The position numbers and the translations under genes were made by a program. The notes below the pieces were generated by a model. That model ran no database searches, had not been told where the DNA came from, and saw only the letters and a program-made list of their open reading frames with translations. From NCBI RefSeq assembly GCF_032884065.1, contig NC_088866.1, forward strand, positions 52,584,068 through 52,648,067: 64,000 nucleotides of DNA, in the 5' to 3' direction. Source of the stretch: Artemia franciscana. Lineage: Eukaryota > Arthropoda > Branchiopoda > Anostraca > Artemiidae. This document shows, one piece after another, positions 1-13,254 of the stretch. How positions within the stretch are numbered: position 1 is the first letter of the stretch; every line of letters starts with the position of its first letter.

Positions 1-623
1 CGTTAAATTAAATTTAGGGATACGCCCTTTTGCCTCAAATATAAATCTACCAATTATATTCGTAGTTTCTTCTTAGCTAAAGTGCAAAGAGTAGAGACAA
101 CTTATAAGAATTGACACTAGCCTCAACAAAAACCATAAACGCCATCTAACATTTCTTGGCATTTTTCAAGCTCCATAAATGTGTTTTTGTTTCAGAAACT
201 CAGATCAGGCACTTAGTATTAGTACTACATTAATTTGGCTAATTATACTAATTGTACCTTATTATTACACCGAAAAAGGCCAAGAAATACCAAGCGCTAG
301 ATGGCGTTTGTGGTTTTATCAACACGCGCCAGTTTCCACTGTTCCAAGTGACCCATGCTCACTTCTATAGCTCATAAGTAAGCTACAGAAATATATCAAC
401 TATTGCCTGTAAGATTATTTGGATGGTAAAATTCAAATAGACAGAGTTGGTTCTTAGCCTATCGAGACCTGAGAGCAAAATAACCTATTCCGTATTTTTA
501 TTTTAAGATTCTGCCATTAGGGTATATGTCCAATTCTGAAAAAAAAACCGTTTTACAACAAGCTTGTAGCTATAATTTGCACCAAAAGGATAAGATACTA
601 ATCTTGGGATTAATATCACAAGA

Positions 624-850
624 TGTATGTTTTGTATGCTAAGATTGTTTATTTAATTTCTGTTTTGTTTAGGGTTTCATTTATGCTTCGATAGAAAACT
701 ATTTTTGTTCGTTTTAAGCTTTATTTGCATATTCAATTTAAGCTTTACTCGTTTTAAGATAAATTTATTCATTTATATTAGTACCTGTTGTATGTTCTTT
801 TGCTATGATTGTTTATTTAATTTCAGTTCATTCTGGGTTTCATTTATTCT
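624..850. repeat. Imperfect tandem duplication, about 164-bp period
   Basis: A segment around GATTGTTTATTTAATTTC, followed by a GGGTTTCATTTAT block, occurs at about 624-690 and again at 788-850. It is two diverged copies of non-coding, AT-rich sequence. Confidence 0.6.
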
Positions 851-3800
851 ACAGTAATAATTTCTTGTCCTTTTGAGTTCGAGTTACTGTAGGTTTCTAT
901 TTCTTCCCATTTTCAAGTTTAACATCACCTCTCTTTTCTGACCTCTTTTTTGAAGTTTTTCTTATATAATTTCTGTTCGTTTTTGATCGCCAAGTTTTCA
1001 TCCAGCTTCATCCATCCAACGCACCAGAATTATGACGTTATCAGATTTCTTCTCTGGCTTTTTCCTGGGGAAGGATCTAAACTTTCTTTAAAAATAGAAA
1101 TATTTTAACAACTATAAGTGTATTTTCAGCGTAGTTTCAATGTAAAGAACCAAAACTACCAAATTTCAGAATATAATTCGGTATATGGATATAGCTGGCT
1201 CTCAGATAAAGAATTATAGCACATTTTTGTCTTTTTTTGATAAGTTAAAATCTCAGGAGAACAGAAAAATAACATACAAAAAACGACACAAGGAGAATGA
1301 GCCTTAACCAAAATCCATTCTTCGGTCTAAGTTAGGAACAGAAAAATCAGCTAGTCGACACGTCAAAAGTTTCCCTGACAGCGAAATTACCTTTTGCCCC
1401 ATATTTATTTCGCTATCATTAACAACTATTACAAAAAAAATTAAAGCTATAATAATCTCATAAACAGGACTATGGAACGCTAAGAAAAAGCATTCAAAAC
1501 CTTAATTACGTTTTCTCCGAATGAGTTTGCGAACACTAGGACAATTTTACTTTCAGGTCAAGAATCATGGAAAATATATAAATATAATTCTTAGCTTATA
1601 TAGCAGTTTCAAAAATTAATCAGCTGGTAATTCTGGGAACTAAAAAATTAAAAAAGATTTGTACTAGTCATAGACAGTGGGTTAGTATGGCAAATTGATC
1701 ATCACAATTAGGTAATTACCGTAACAATGCAACTAGATTCGTTAAAAATAGGCAGGGGGCAACCGGGAATCTGCCGCAGGCGTCGTTACGGGGGGGTTGC
1801 CCACTTCGATTAAAATTTTCAATTTGATTTAGCTTTTTTGCTTATACTTGAATCAGTAGGAGGGGAGCTTTAATTAGGTTTGACCTGGGCACCACCAACC
1901 CTTGGAACGGCTCTGAGCGCAACTAGGGCTTTTTTGCAAAGCCAGGGTCCAAAATAAAAAAGTATTACATCCCTTTTTTCGGAAAGTAACAATACAAATA
2001 TTTGTAGCTTCAAAATGGGCTACCACTTCAATGACAAAAAATGATGATTGATTGAATGACAATTCAAAGATTGACAGTGAAATGACAATGTCAAATGAAG
2101 ATTTATTGAAACAACTGGCAGCAGACCTGTCGAGTGACAAAAATATATCATAATACTCTGTTGCAAGTACCAGAGAAAAAATAATCCCCCTCCCCCAAAA
2201 ATTGAAAGTACCCATACCGGCACCACAGGAACGAATGACTTTTGATTTTTGATAAATTATTGCCATATTTGAGCCAAGATATGCAACATTTTTGAATAGT
2301 TTTGTTTGAGAACTGAACACCATCTGTAAATTCTAAACAATTTTACAATACTTTATAGCATGGACAAAGAGTGAAGGGGAAGAGAACAGAGGGCCAACAC
2401 TCCTCCCAGGCAAAAAATGGAGGAATCTCGACCTCCCTCGCCCCCATTAAACTGATCTTATTTGAACTTCTAAAGTTTTAATCCCATCCGTCCTGGAGTA
2501 AACTAATGCACCCAGGTCTAAAATTTAAGCCGAAACTGGATCATGAATTAGAAAAAAATAAGAGGAAGAGATGATGAGCGGCCATTAACACAAACATGCA
2601 GATATTAATAGCCAAACAACTAAGAATCAGAAATCTTTTTTTGCTCTAATACGACCTTATATGATAGTGATATTATTATATGATATTTATCAAAAATATT
2701 TTGAAAATATTTTTACAGCTAATCGACAGCAAAACTATTTAACAACTAAAAAATGTAGAATCTCTGTTAGCTTTTTGAAGTGCCATTGAGTTTTCAAGAT
2801 GAGTTTAAGAGTAAAAAACAAGCAAAAATGGTACTACCCCGCACCGAATAACATTTCAATATGAGTGATTTTTACCCCGTTACTTCATACGTTTTTCTTT
2901 TCTTTTTCAATTTCAAAGGCCTCTCCCCTCCCAAATGACATCTGCTTAAGACGAGCCTTTCCCAGATGGATTATTTGCTCCTTCGTCACAAAACATAAGT
3001 AATGCCTTCCTCAGAGAATAATATACATCATTCCACTATGGTCCAATTTAGGAAGGAGGGAAGGATATCAGGGTACATCTCCAGGGAGGTGGGGGACCAA
3101 AATATGAAATCTAAACATTTCAACCAATTTATTTTCGGTGTTCCCAGGGAGTACTTTCGGTTATTCCCAGGAGGATTCTTCCAAGATACCCAAACGACAG
3201 TGTAGGCGTATATACTCACATGACTACAAATCTCCCGTACCACATAGCATGCAGACCTTAAGACAAACAGAATAGTTGCTGTTTACGACCTAAACACTGC
3301 TTTTTAGAAAAAGATTTTGCCTCGGAAACAAACTAAAAAACCAGGGTTTTTCTCAAAAACATGTTGAAAATCACTTACTTTTGCATCATAAGAAATAATT
3401 AGAAACACAAAAGGTTCACTGACATAATATCATATTATTCTCAAGTTATGTACTTGCAACATTTAATTGTACATTCCTCACTGACAACACGTCAATGAAG
3501 ACATCACTTCACTGACATTAAAAAACTGCGAAATATTCAGTTGCAAAGACAATAAGACCAATCAGGCATATACAAAAGGAAGGAGGCTCAGGCCTCCCCC
3601 ACGGAATCCTAATATTTGGGTTCTTCTTATCCAAATTCACAAATGTTTCTTTTTATTATTCACCCCTTGAAATAAATTCCTGCATTTGTGCCTGCAAGCA
3701 ATCCTTTAAAAGGGGATAGAATTCTATATGATCCCCTTTTTTAAAATTGGAAAAAATTATTGACTATTAAACTTGGTTAATTGAGGCCAAAAATCTTACC

Positions 3801-3989
3801 TTGTAATTAAATCACCGGTATTTTGAAGCCATAGAATATTCATTTTTCCGACTAATTAACTTTTAAATAAGAAATACTACTACTATGTGCAAAGCTGCAT
3901 TATCGGACAGGCTAGCAAGCTATACGCTTTAGTCTAGGACCCTCCAATCTTGAGAGGTCTACTAAATTTTTTTCCTTTTAATTTATTAG

Positions 3990-4165
3990 TTGTTTCATTA
4001 AATAAGTGTTGACAAGGCCAATTACCAAAATTTCGTTTGTGGGGATGGGGAAAGGGCTAAAAAATAATTGAAAATTTGTTTATAAGCGTTTTGTTACTTT
4101 TTAACGAGTTAGACAGAAATTTAAGGAGTGGGTCAAACCCGGTAACCCCTAGATACGGCCTTGCA
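3990..4165. repeat. Short dispersed repeat ending in GATACGGCCTTG
   Basis: A block of about 170 bp ends in a G-rich stretch, a CAAACCC-like motif, and then CTAGATACGGCCTTG. Related blocks occur at 21955-22124, 39180-39335, 41761-41975 (opposite orientation) and 61430-61540. It has no coding capacity, and I see no clear terminal inverted repeats, so its class is unknown. Confidence 0.5.
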
Positions 4166-4798
4166 TATTGTTACTTTAAAAGCTTGCACTACTGAATAAT
4201 TGAATCACCCTAAATAGGTTTTTTTAGATATATCTTAAAAACCAGACGGAAAAAAGTGGCACCCGTTTTACCCCTTATCAGAGATAAGGGTCCACAACTT
4301 GAGATCTCCAGGGGCTTACTTCGATTAAAATATATTCTATTTAAGATGGATTAGCTTAACCTTATAACTTATTGACGAATATAATAATAATAGATGGATT
4401 GGTTTTAAATAATGAAAAATTATACTGCAAAATTTGTATCTAAGACAAATTCACAGCTATATCACTTTAATTATTTTCCCTTGAGCAACTGTAAAAAAAA
4501 TGTTGTGGAATTCTAATTTTAGCCTAACGTTGTCATTCTAGCAAAAGTTTTTCCCTTCAATTTTTGACATTTTTCAAATTTACTTTTGAAAATTTTCAGT
4601 TTCAACCAATGGAACATTATCCCTTATCCAATGACCCATTCAATATTCAAGACTAGTACAAAATAGGGAACACTAGTTTCAAAAAGGGACATGAGACCGA
4701 AATACAAAGAGATCACTAAATAAAAAAAAACACAAAAAAACTAACTTTGTGCCACAGAGTGACATTCTAGAAAAAATACCTCACACTTCTGCGAGCAC

Positions 4799-4916
4799 TT
4801 AAACTGAAACTATTTTTGGCATTACGATGGAAAAATTGACACCAACGAAAATTCCAGTTATTAATGACGCAGCAGCAAACATACCTGCTGTAGCAGCTTG
4901 GTCAGGGTCAACGGTC
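4799..4916 (-). CDS. SLC29: ENT transporter, last coding exon (TM11 and stop)
   Basis: The acceptor TTCCTTTTGCAG precedes 4916. The first G completes an AGG codon with the AG that ends exon 5, giving MMYCPRTVDPDQAATAG across the junction. This is the conserved ENT segment before the final membrane span. The rest, AGMFAAASLITGIFVGVNFS and a short basic tail, forms TM11 and ends at a TAA at 4801-4799. The family usually ends within a few residues of TM11, as here. The exon is too short and too AT-rich in its surroundings for simple ORF calling. It was found by translating the minus strand and confirmed by the phase match. Confidence 0.92.
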
Positions 4917-5187
4917 CTGCAAAAGGAATATTATTTAATTAGAATTATTAAAAATCCAATAAAATAAATTTAACAAAAATTTAATTAACTTTCAATAAAT
5001 TAAATAAATAAATAAAACAATTTTATTATAAATAATTAGTTTCAAATTAATTAATTAACAATAATCTACATAACTAATATAATAAATCAATTTAATTTAA
5101 ATTACTTAGTAAAAGTTACAATTAACTAAAATAAAGATTAAAAGAAAAATTAATATGAAAAGGAGGATATAGAATGATCAACCATGT

Positions 5188-5770
5188 GTGAATAGGCTTG
5201 AAAATTAATGTCAAGAAGACTAAGATGCTTGGACTGGGAAAAATGAAGGTGGAGATAACGAGGAGATTGATCAATTGGATAACAAAAATTGTCTGCTCAA
5301 TATTATCCAAAGATGGTGGATGCAATGAAGATAAATTAGAATAACCAAGGCCAGGGTTCCGGGCGTTGGGTGTTTTTTTCACAACTGAAACAAGTTTAGA
5401 AGAATACGTCTGCGCACCAAGATTAGAGAATTGGAAGCTACAGTGATGACTGTGGTAAAGTATGGTTCTGAAACTGGGGCACTTCAAAAAACGGAGGAGG
5501 ATTTGCCAGATGTTCTCCAGAGGACTTGCTTGCGGAATTTTTTGGGTAACCCGATTGACCGTATTTCAAATAGTAAGCTGTACGAAATATATGGTTCCAT
5601 TCCAGTTTTTAGGGCTGCAATAAGAGGACGAGATGGCTAGGACATGTTTTGCTGATGATCGATGGCCAAAGATCGTCTCTTCGACCAGCCATCTTGGGCC
5701 AAACAAAAGTAATCCACGGACGTCAGAAGAAGAGAGCATACAGAAGGATTTGAAGTGAATTGAACGTCTG
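5188..5770 (+). pseudogene. Decayed RTE-like LINE fragment
   Basis: The plus strand shows LKINVKKTK near the start, then LEATVMTVVKYGSE and DRISNSKLYE in another frame. These match the C-terminal part of the reverse transcriptase of the element at 8721-9740. Several frameshifts and stops break it. It is an old, non-functional fragment in the last ENT intron. The downstream border with the next LINE fragment is approximate. Confidence 0.75.
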
Positions 5771-6440
5771 GCAATGGGGTACGACATTAGGCTATTGTCA
5801 TTTGACATTGCCAAAACTTTCAACAGAGTACGGTGCGGTATCATGGCCTGCTAAAAAATCTCCAAGCATCTAATGTTCATTGATGTCTGTTAAGAGTGCT
5901 TGAGAGCTTTATTTCAGGTCATTCACTGCGGGTTTTCCATGTGTACAGTGTTTGTAGATATCTGTTAAGAGTCGTTGAGAGATTTCTTACAGATCGTCCT
6001 CGAAGGTTTACTTCCCGCGAATATTCAGTGAAAGCAGGGGTTTCCCAAAGCATTGCCTTGAGACCTACACTCTTCGTTATCTACATAAATGACATGGGAG
6101 ACAACCTTAGAAACCCTCTGCATCCCTTTGCTGGCGATATCACGACACACCAAGCAATCCCAAAACAAGAAGAAGTGGTCTGATATATGGATGATCAACT
6201 TTAATGCATCAAAAACAAAGGAGCTTCTTATTAACCAATCAAAGATGCCGCGTGAACACCCCTGTTTCATTTTCGAAAGGGAAATTATAAAGAGAGTCAA
6301 CGAGCTTCGTCAACTGACTGATTCATTTCTCCACATCTTGGAATAGCCACCTTGATAAGCCGAGAACCTCCTGCGCAAGAAAGCACAGAATTACTCTCCA
6401 CCGTGGAAACCTTCTTCCATCCATCTCGGTTATACATCCC
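5771..6440 (+). pseudogene. Non-LTR reverse transcriptase fragment
   Basis: Two frames together resemble a LINE reverse transcriptase. SFDIAKTFNRV (usual form DIAKAFDRV) stands for the first catalytic block. RFLTDRPRRFTSREYSVKAGVSQ and LRPTLFVIYINDMGD follow (usual GVPQGSVLGP..F..YINDM). The active-site FADD is changed to FAGD. A frameshift near 6130-6180 moves to a frame with NFNASKTKELLINQ. The clade is not assigned. It sits directly after an RTE-like fragment in the same orientation. The missing catalytic aspartate and the frameshift make it dead. Confidence 0.75.
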
Positions 6441-8707
6441 CCTCTATTTTTAAGAATACCTTTTTTGGGGTATTTCAATGAAAAAATTCCTTTTTTTTAG
6501 TATTTTCATTGGAAAATGACAAAATTGTCCTTTCTCCCTATGTTTTTGTGACTTAACATTTGCAACTCAGCAAAGTTTCTCGTTCTCTAGCATCATCTCT
6601 TCATCCTTATTTCTTCCTAAATAGATGCGATTTTGTCGCCCATCCTTATACCATAGACTCCCGAAACACAGAAGGTAAAATGATTTAATTAGTAAATTCC
6701 GGTAAATGATGACTTCGGCTAACATATATGGGCAAAAACAAAAAATAAGCAGCGGGTATGTCAATACACCCATCCACTTCTTATACCCACTAATACAGTT
6801 ATTGTACTCCAGATCAAGACAGAGGATATATAATAGGAGCTTCTAGACAAGCAACTTTTTTGGAAACCCATAAATTAGGTGCTCGTTCTCGTTTGTCTTC
6901 AATTTCTTTCTTAAATGCTTTCATGAATGTTGTCTAGTTAATCATTACTGTGATAGGGTTAGCTAAGTGAAAAGCCATAGCTGCACTATATAGCACAACA
7001 AAACATGTGTGCAACTGCGAAGCAGACTGCTCCTCTTAGCTCATTTAAAGCTGGAGTCGACAAAGATTGGGTCAGGTTGACCTGAAGGTGAACTAGGACT
7101 CTACCAACAACTAAAGTTAATATTTTGAAGCCAGAAAAAAATAAGTATTCCACTGATATGTCAATAGCTAACTAAAAGAATAAATAAAACAGAAAATTAT
7201 AGCCTAATTGGTCGTTCTAAAAGGATATTGTTGTAGGTAAGTCAATTAGTTAATAGTTTTTTCACTCATTTTCTGCAGATTTTTAACACACGTTCCTTAA
7301 TTTCAACCTCGGTGCCTGTTAAGCATAAAACTACTTAACTGCATGTGAAGGTTTTTATTAAAAACTGGGTTCCTGAGTTTTCCTAATTTTAAAGATATGA
7401 ATATGAATGTGCAAGTTTCCAATTGGTGAATTTAGGCTCAGATTTTATTTTCAGTGTCCTATAAGCGTACAGCATTTAGTAATATAAGTATACATAAGTA
7501 CTATAAGTGTACTATATTTTAAGTACTAAAAGTATACAGCATTTAGTGAATGCGTTTTTCTTCAAAATTGAGAACTAACTACAACGATTATCGTGCTGTA
7601 GTATTTACTGATTTTGTTTTATTTGCCCATTTTGGGGTCATGCCATGTGCACTGCTTACTACCTTTTTTTTCTTGTTTTTCATTCTAGTTTTGTGATCAA
7701 CTTTTATTTATTCATTCAATGTTTATTGTGTTGACTGTTGATTAATGTGTTCTATCCTTATGTTTATTACTCTCTAACAATTACAAGCTCTACTCTCCAT
7801 TGGGATGTATGATCATTTTGCTGTTGCATTGAGTTTATCAATGAATATTGAATGAATATTATCAATGAATTTCAAAGTTCAAATTCAATATTCCGATGAA
7901 AGCAGCAATTTCTGAAAAAGTAAAAATTATGTTTATTTTGAAATTTATATATGAGCCAGTACTTTATGATTATATATTGTTCCAACTTTCTTCTGGATGA
8001 AAAGCCCAACACGGAATCAGATTTTTTTACTTTCTTAGGATTTCCACCGCCTGATTTTATTATTTCCTGGGATACCTTCCATCTTGCATAATTTCTAGCT
8101 CCGTGTCTCAGCTTCTAATTTCGTGTAAACGAGGTTCCGTTGAGCCGAGTTTCCGGCGTTTTCTATCCGGCATCATTTTTGAACGGCATTCTGCTAATGT
8201 TGAAAATTTTTATACTTTGTCTTCGCAATAAGCCTCTGGTGCAAAAATAAAACAAAACAATAGCCACTATTGTTAGCAACAAAAACCAAACAAATCCATT
8301 GACAATTCTTCAAATTTAAGATACGTATTTGAACTGTTTGAGGGCTTTGTAAAAATATTAATTTTACTTTAAATATTTTGTTGCTAATTACTAAAGCAGG
8401 TAGATGTGACAAAGAATAAGCATACTATCCATGGAAATGTGTGGGTAAACGCTCGCCTTTAAATTCAAACATAACTTTGAAAGAATATAACTTGTGATCA
8501 TAGGGGGGGGGGGCGAAGCACTCTGGAGACCACTTATGTAAAATAAAAAAAAAGTAGAGAATATTTTTTGATATATTTTTTCTTTAGTTTTTAAGAACCA
8601 GTCGTGTTTAAGAAAATGACTTGTTTCAGCAAACTATGGGACAGACATTGCCTTGTGTTAGCGGGTTTGATGTAAATATATGTTTTCAGCTGAAGGTCAC
8701 ATATCCC
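6441..8707. other. Intronic AT-rich sequence, no gene seen
   Basis: This stretch holds no convincing coding sequence. At 6445-6540 a dispersed motif with CATTGAAAAAATGACAAA-type sequence appears; similar text recurs near 12870, 44220 and 45270. A run of nine or more G sits near 8502-8512. Confidence 0.5.
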
Positions 8708-8720
8708 CCTCTGTACTACC
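8708..8720. repeat. Target-site duplication, left copy (13 bp)
   Basis: CCTCTGTACTACC is repeated exactly at 9741-9753, flanking the RTE-like insertion between them. This is direct evidence of target-primed insertion. Confidence 0.85.
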
Positions 8721-9740
8721 TACTACTACTACTACTACTAATAACTCACTGCAGCACCACGCCGCCTGAGGCCAACACAGTTACGCACGCTCCTCCTTCA
8801 ACCTAATCTATTTAAAGCCTCCCTCTTTATACCCTCCCAGGAAGTTCCCATTTCCTTTAAATCTTTATTTATGACATCCTCCCAACCCAGACAAGGACGA
8901 CCTGCTTTTCGTGTAGCCCCAGACGGTTGGCCAAAAAGGACAATCTTCGGTAATCTGTCATCTTTCATCCGTAGAACGTGTCCTAGCCATCTCAACCTTT
9001 CTTTCATTATAACCCTAGAAAGCGGGATTGAACCACACTTTTCATACAACCTACTATTTGAAATACGGTCGGTCAGCCGGGTACCCAGAACAATCCGCAG
9101 GCAATTTCTCTGAAAAACATCTAGTAAATTTTCATCTGCTTTTCGGAGTGCCCATGCTTCAGAGCCATATTTGACCACTGTCATCACTGTAGCTTCCAAT
9201 ATTCTAATCTTGGTTTGTAGACTTATCTTTCTATTCTTCCAAACTTGTTTTAACTGTGAAAAAACACCCTGAGCCTTAGCTATTCTACTTTTAACATCTT
9301 CACTGCTCCCACCATCTTTACTAATAATACTACCAATGTAACTTAAGTTCACAACCTGATCAATCTTTTCGTTACCTAATGTCACCTGTTCATCTTCACT
9401 TATTCCTAGCCTTAGTGACTTAGTCTTCTTAACATTAATTTTCAAGCCTATTTTAGCACCCTGAACTCGCTAAACCTCCAAAAATTCATTCATTTTGATC
9501 ACACTTTAAGCTAATATGCTTAAATCATCAGCATAATCTAAGTCCAGGAGCGTTCTTCCTCCCCATTTGATTCCATGGTCTCCAATTGCCTTTCCTGTGC
9601 TCCTTAAGACGAAATCCATCAAAGTGATCCATATAAAGGGGGATAGAACACAACCCTGCATAACTCCTGATATAATACAAAACCAGTTGCTAACCTCATT
9701 TCCTACCTTAACCGCAGCAGTATTATTCTCCTCAGATTAT
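8721..9740 (-). mobile_element. 5'-truncated RTE-like LINE insertion
   Basis: A 1,020-bp minus-strand insertion lies between perfect 13-bp direct repeats. Its 3' end (low coordinates) is GCAGTGAGTTATTAG followed by a TAG-type microsatellite tail, typical of RTE-group elements, which lack poly(A). The 5' end is truncated inside the reverse transcriptase. Other copies of the same family are at 5188-5770, 14650-16480, 20036-20098, 54680-54775 and 56260-56598. The clean duplication suggests a fairly recent insertion relative to its neighbours. Confidence 0.85.
8798..9735 (-). pseudogene. RTE-like reverse transcriptase, C-terminal part
   Basis: The minus strand reads in one frame through NTAAVKVGNEVSNWF, SGVMQGCVLSPFIW, LLDLDYADDLSILA, INVKKTKSLRLGI, RILEATVMTVVKYGSEAWA, ERLRWLGHVLRMKDDRLPKI and GWEDVINKDLKEMG. 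YADD is the catalytic aspartate pair and is intact. Two stop codons interrupt the frame, TAA just after YADDLSILA (about 9512) and TAG near 9471, so only the last 215 codons are open (8798-9445). The endonuclease domain and the first catalytic block are missing through 5' truncation. Confidence 0.85.
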
Positions 9741-9753
9741 CCTCTGTACTACC
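9741..9753. repeat. Target-site duplication, right copy (13 bp)
   Basis: This is an exact copy of 8708-8720. It marks the 5' truncation end of the RTE-like insertion. Confidence 0.85.
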
Positions 9754-10140
9754 ACAGTGGATATATTAAGGAAAAGAAAAATTGACAAGTAATTAATTCA
9801 AATTGATTTCTTTAAATCGAATATGATAGATTAATAATTTAGCCAGTTCCACTAAAAACGTAAACCTTATATTTATAATAAATATATTTTGTCAACACTT
9901 GGCCGATAATAAGAACAGAACCAGCTAGAAATAAAAATAGGAAGCAAACACACAAAAACAAGCAGAGTAACTTAATACAAAAAAAAAATGAAAATTAAAC
10001 AAACGTTTAATTTAATACCCGCTTGGCTTCAGGCACCCATAATATCAAAGATTGTTTTCATGAGGATTATTTATTGGCTAAAAATTAAGTGAACTACATA
10101 GGTAAATAAAGAGAAATATAATTTAATATTTAGAATTTAC
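9754..10140. other. Intron sequence next to ENT exon 5, no gene seen
   Basis: AT-rich intron. The 5' splice site of this intron, GTAAAT on the minus strand, begins at 10140. Confidence 0.6.
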
Positions 10141-10643
10141 CTGGGACAATACATCATCGCCAGTGAACTGTAATACCCAGATGAGAGGCCCAATAACACA
10201 GCACCAGTCCAGTAGACCCAGTCATTTTCGAAGAAAACTGGGAGAGTTCTTGTGACCCCCAAAGGCTGGTAGTTACAAAACAAGAAAAAGGGTATGAACA
10301 ATAGCCGAAGAAGGACAGGAATCACAAGGAACTTTGGGCCTGGCCACTGACCCAAACTAGGAATCATGTTGCCCAGCATAGCAGTTACGTTGAACGTAAG
10401 AAAGCACGTGACGGCAGTGTAGTAACGGCCTTCGATAAAAAAATTCGGATCGGCTTGTTTGATGTCCGAGTGAACACTTGGAAAAATAGAGAGCGTAACA
10501 AAAAACACGAAGAACACGTTGAAGCATTGCGGCAGACACTTTTTGAAAATTGTCCAGTAGGGTGTTCGCGGCTTGGTCCCAGTCGAATTTTGCAGCTGTT
10601 TTTGCTGCCGCTCAATCAATGCCTCATTATAGGAGTAGAAATT
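10141..10643 (-). CDS. SLC29: ENT transporter, exon 5 (TM6-7 loop to TM10)
   Basis: The acceptor TTTTTTCTTCTAG precedes 10643 and the donor GTAAAT follows 10141. The exon has 167 codons plus two bases. It opens with NFYSYNEALIERQQ, the cytoplasmic side of TM6 that continues exon 4 (ALPLN). A short polar loop follows, then TM7 (FNVFFVFFVTLSIFPSV), TM8 with the family motif CFLTFNVTAMLGN, TM9 (FIPFFLFCNYQP) and TM10 (GLSSGYYSSLAMMYCP). The F-L-T-F-N and S-x-G-Y-x-x-S-L blocks are ENT hallmarks. The central loop is about half the usual length in vertebrate ENT1. No frameshift or stop is seen. Confidence 0.95.
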
Positions 10644-10654
10644 CTAGAAGAAAA

Positions 10655-10860
10655 AAAATAAAAAGATTCGAATTTCAAGAAAATTTGAGGAAAGCAATTA
10701 AGCCTCAAAATTCCAATAAAGAAAAAACTAAAAAGTTTTAAATTTTAAGAAAATTTGAGGATAATAATTAAGCCTCAAAACTACAAGAAAAACACTAAAA
10801 AGATTTGGATTAAAAAAAAAAATTGAGAAGAGCAATTTATCCTGAAAACTCTAAAATGAA
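10655..10860. repeat. Degenerate tandem repeat, about 68-bp unit, three copies
   Basis: Units starting near 10661, 10731 and 10797 share AAGATT(T)GGATT, AAAATTTGAGG and CAATTAAGCCTCAAAA-type blocks. The same repeat occurs at 16845-17010 in the next intron upstream. The array begins just beyond the exon 5 acceptor. Confidence 0.65.
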
Positions 10861-12152
10861 AGTTAATTTAATCTTATATAAATAAATTTATCCAGTAAAA
10901 AAACATAATGGAAAATGTTAATTACAATATTTAAAAGTATTAAATCTGTATAAGTATAAAAGTATAACTATAAATGTATAACTATAAAAGTATAAGTATT
11001 AAATCAATATCTAAAAGTATTAATGATTAAAACTAATGATAAGTAAATTTGACTAAGTAGCTCTTTCCACAAGATTTTTTTTTCCGTTTACGTACCTAAC
11101 ATGAACCGTCGTTTTGTGACTCTGAATTAAACATTCAAATTTCTTCCACTAACCCCTTATGCTCCTAATAATAATAATAAAAAATCTCCATATCATGTTT
11201 TTATTTTGGAAGGACGAGATAAACATTATCCATTCATTTTTCCATCCTCCATAAATGGTATTAATTTCAAAGAAAAAATAATGTTCTTTCTTTGAAAGGA
11301 ATGAAAATGTTTCCGGGTTTCAAATCTTATCTAAAAGTTTGTAACACTCTAAAGCTTTTCTGAATTAATAACGTTCAGAACATACGTAACACCCGTAACG
11401 TGATGAAATTCGTAACGTGTAAGAACAGGTTAATGTGTATAATAAGAGAGAGTTTACTAAAAAAAAAAGTCGCAGCTTGAGAACTCTGGGTTTTTTGTAG
11501 TTTTTTTTTTTTTTTTTTTTTTACTTGCGTAATATTTCACATAAAAATACCAGTCGGTTTAAAAAAGACGAAGTAATTTTATCTCTCCAGAAATACCAGA
11601 TTTCGCACAGAGTTTCAGTTAACCTGGCTCTTAGATTTATTTTCCTCTAAAAAAAACGAGAAATATAATTGACTTATGAAATACGTCACAAAAAATAAAC
11701 CAATGGAATTAAGATACACTTTTCACCAGGATGGGGGAGACGCACTGGGCGTGACTAGAAGTGTGCCATGGGTGGCATAAAGAAGAGCAGATTAGGTAAA
11801 CCAAAAACTAAGCTGTTTAAACTTTACCCAACAGATACGCAGCAATTTCGCGTCAAATATTTTCATTTTTAAATAATAGCTGGCGTCCAAGTAAGCCAGT
11901 AGACATGTGCACTGTATGTCAAGCTTGTATGCATATGCTTGGTGGTAAATAAAAATATTCGAACACATTTCTATTTTTCTCTTTTTTCAATCGCAACTAA
12001 CAAAGCTTCGATGTCTCAGTGGAACCGTTTTCTCTGGCCACTTAGGTTTAGTCGAATTATCGGAGTTCAAAAGAAGTCTGATTAAGAAAAATTTGATGAA
12101 GCGTAACAGGATTAACCCTTTCGAGGGGTAAACCTAAGTTCTTAGCCTAGAC
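10861..12152. other. Intronic AT-rich sequence, no gene seen
   Basis: This block holds short GTATAA-type repeats around 10940-11010 and a long T run near 11500-11522. I see no coding sequence. Confidence 0.5.

Positions 12153-13254
<1,102 letters not shown>

Larger units (their letters stand above)
1..4798. other. 3' flank of the ENT gene, no gene seen
   Basis: AT-rich sequence downstream of the ENT stop codon. Short open frames occur on both strands, the longest a 149-codon minus frame at 1874-2323, but none resembles a known family and their composition follows the AT-rich background. On the minus strand an AATAAA lies at 3987-3982, about 0.8 kb past the stop; it could be the polyadenylation signal, but this is only a motif match. 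The block also holds one imperfect duplication and one short dispersed repeat, listed separately. Confidence 0.6.

Noticed and set aside
1874..2323. 149-codon minus-strand frame
   Set aside because: No motif recognised; no splice or start context supports it, and a second frame overlaps it on the same strand. Treated as chance.
3002..3243. Overlapping opposite-strand frames of about 70 codons
   Set aside because: They mirror each other, have no motif and no supporting context.
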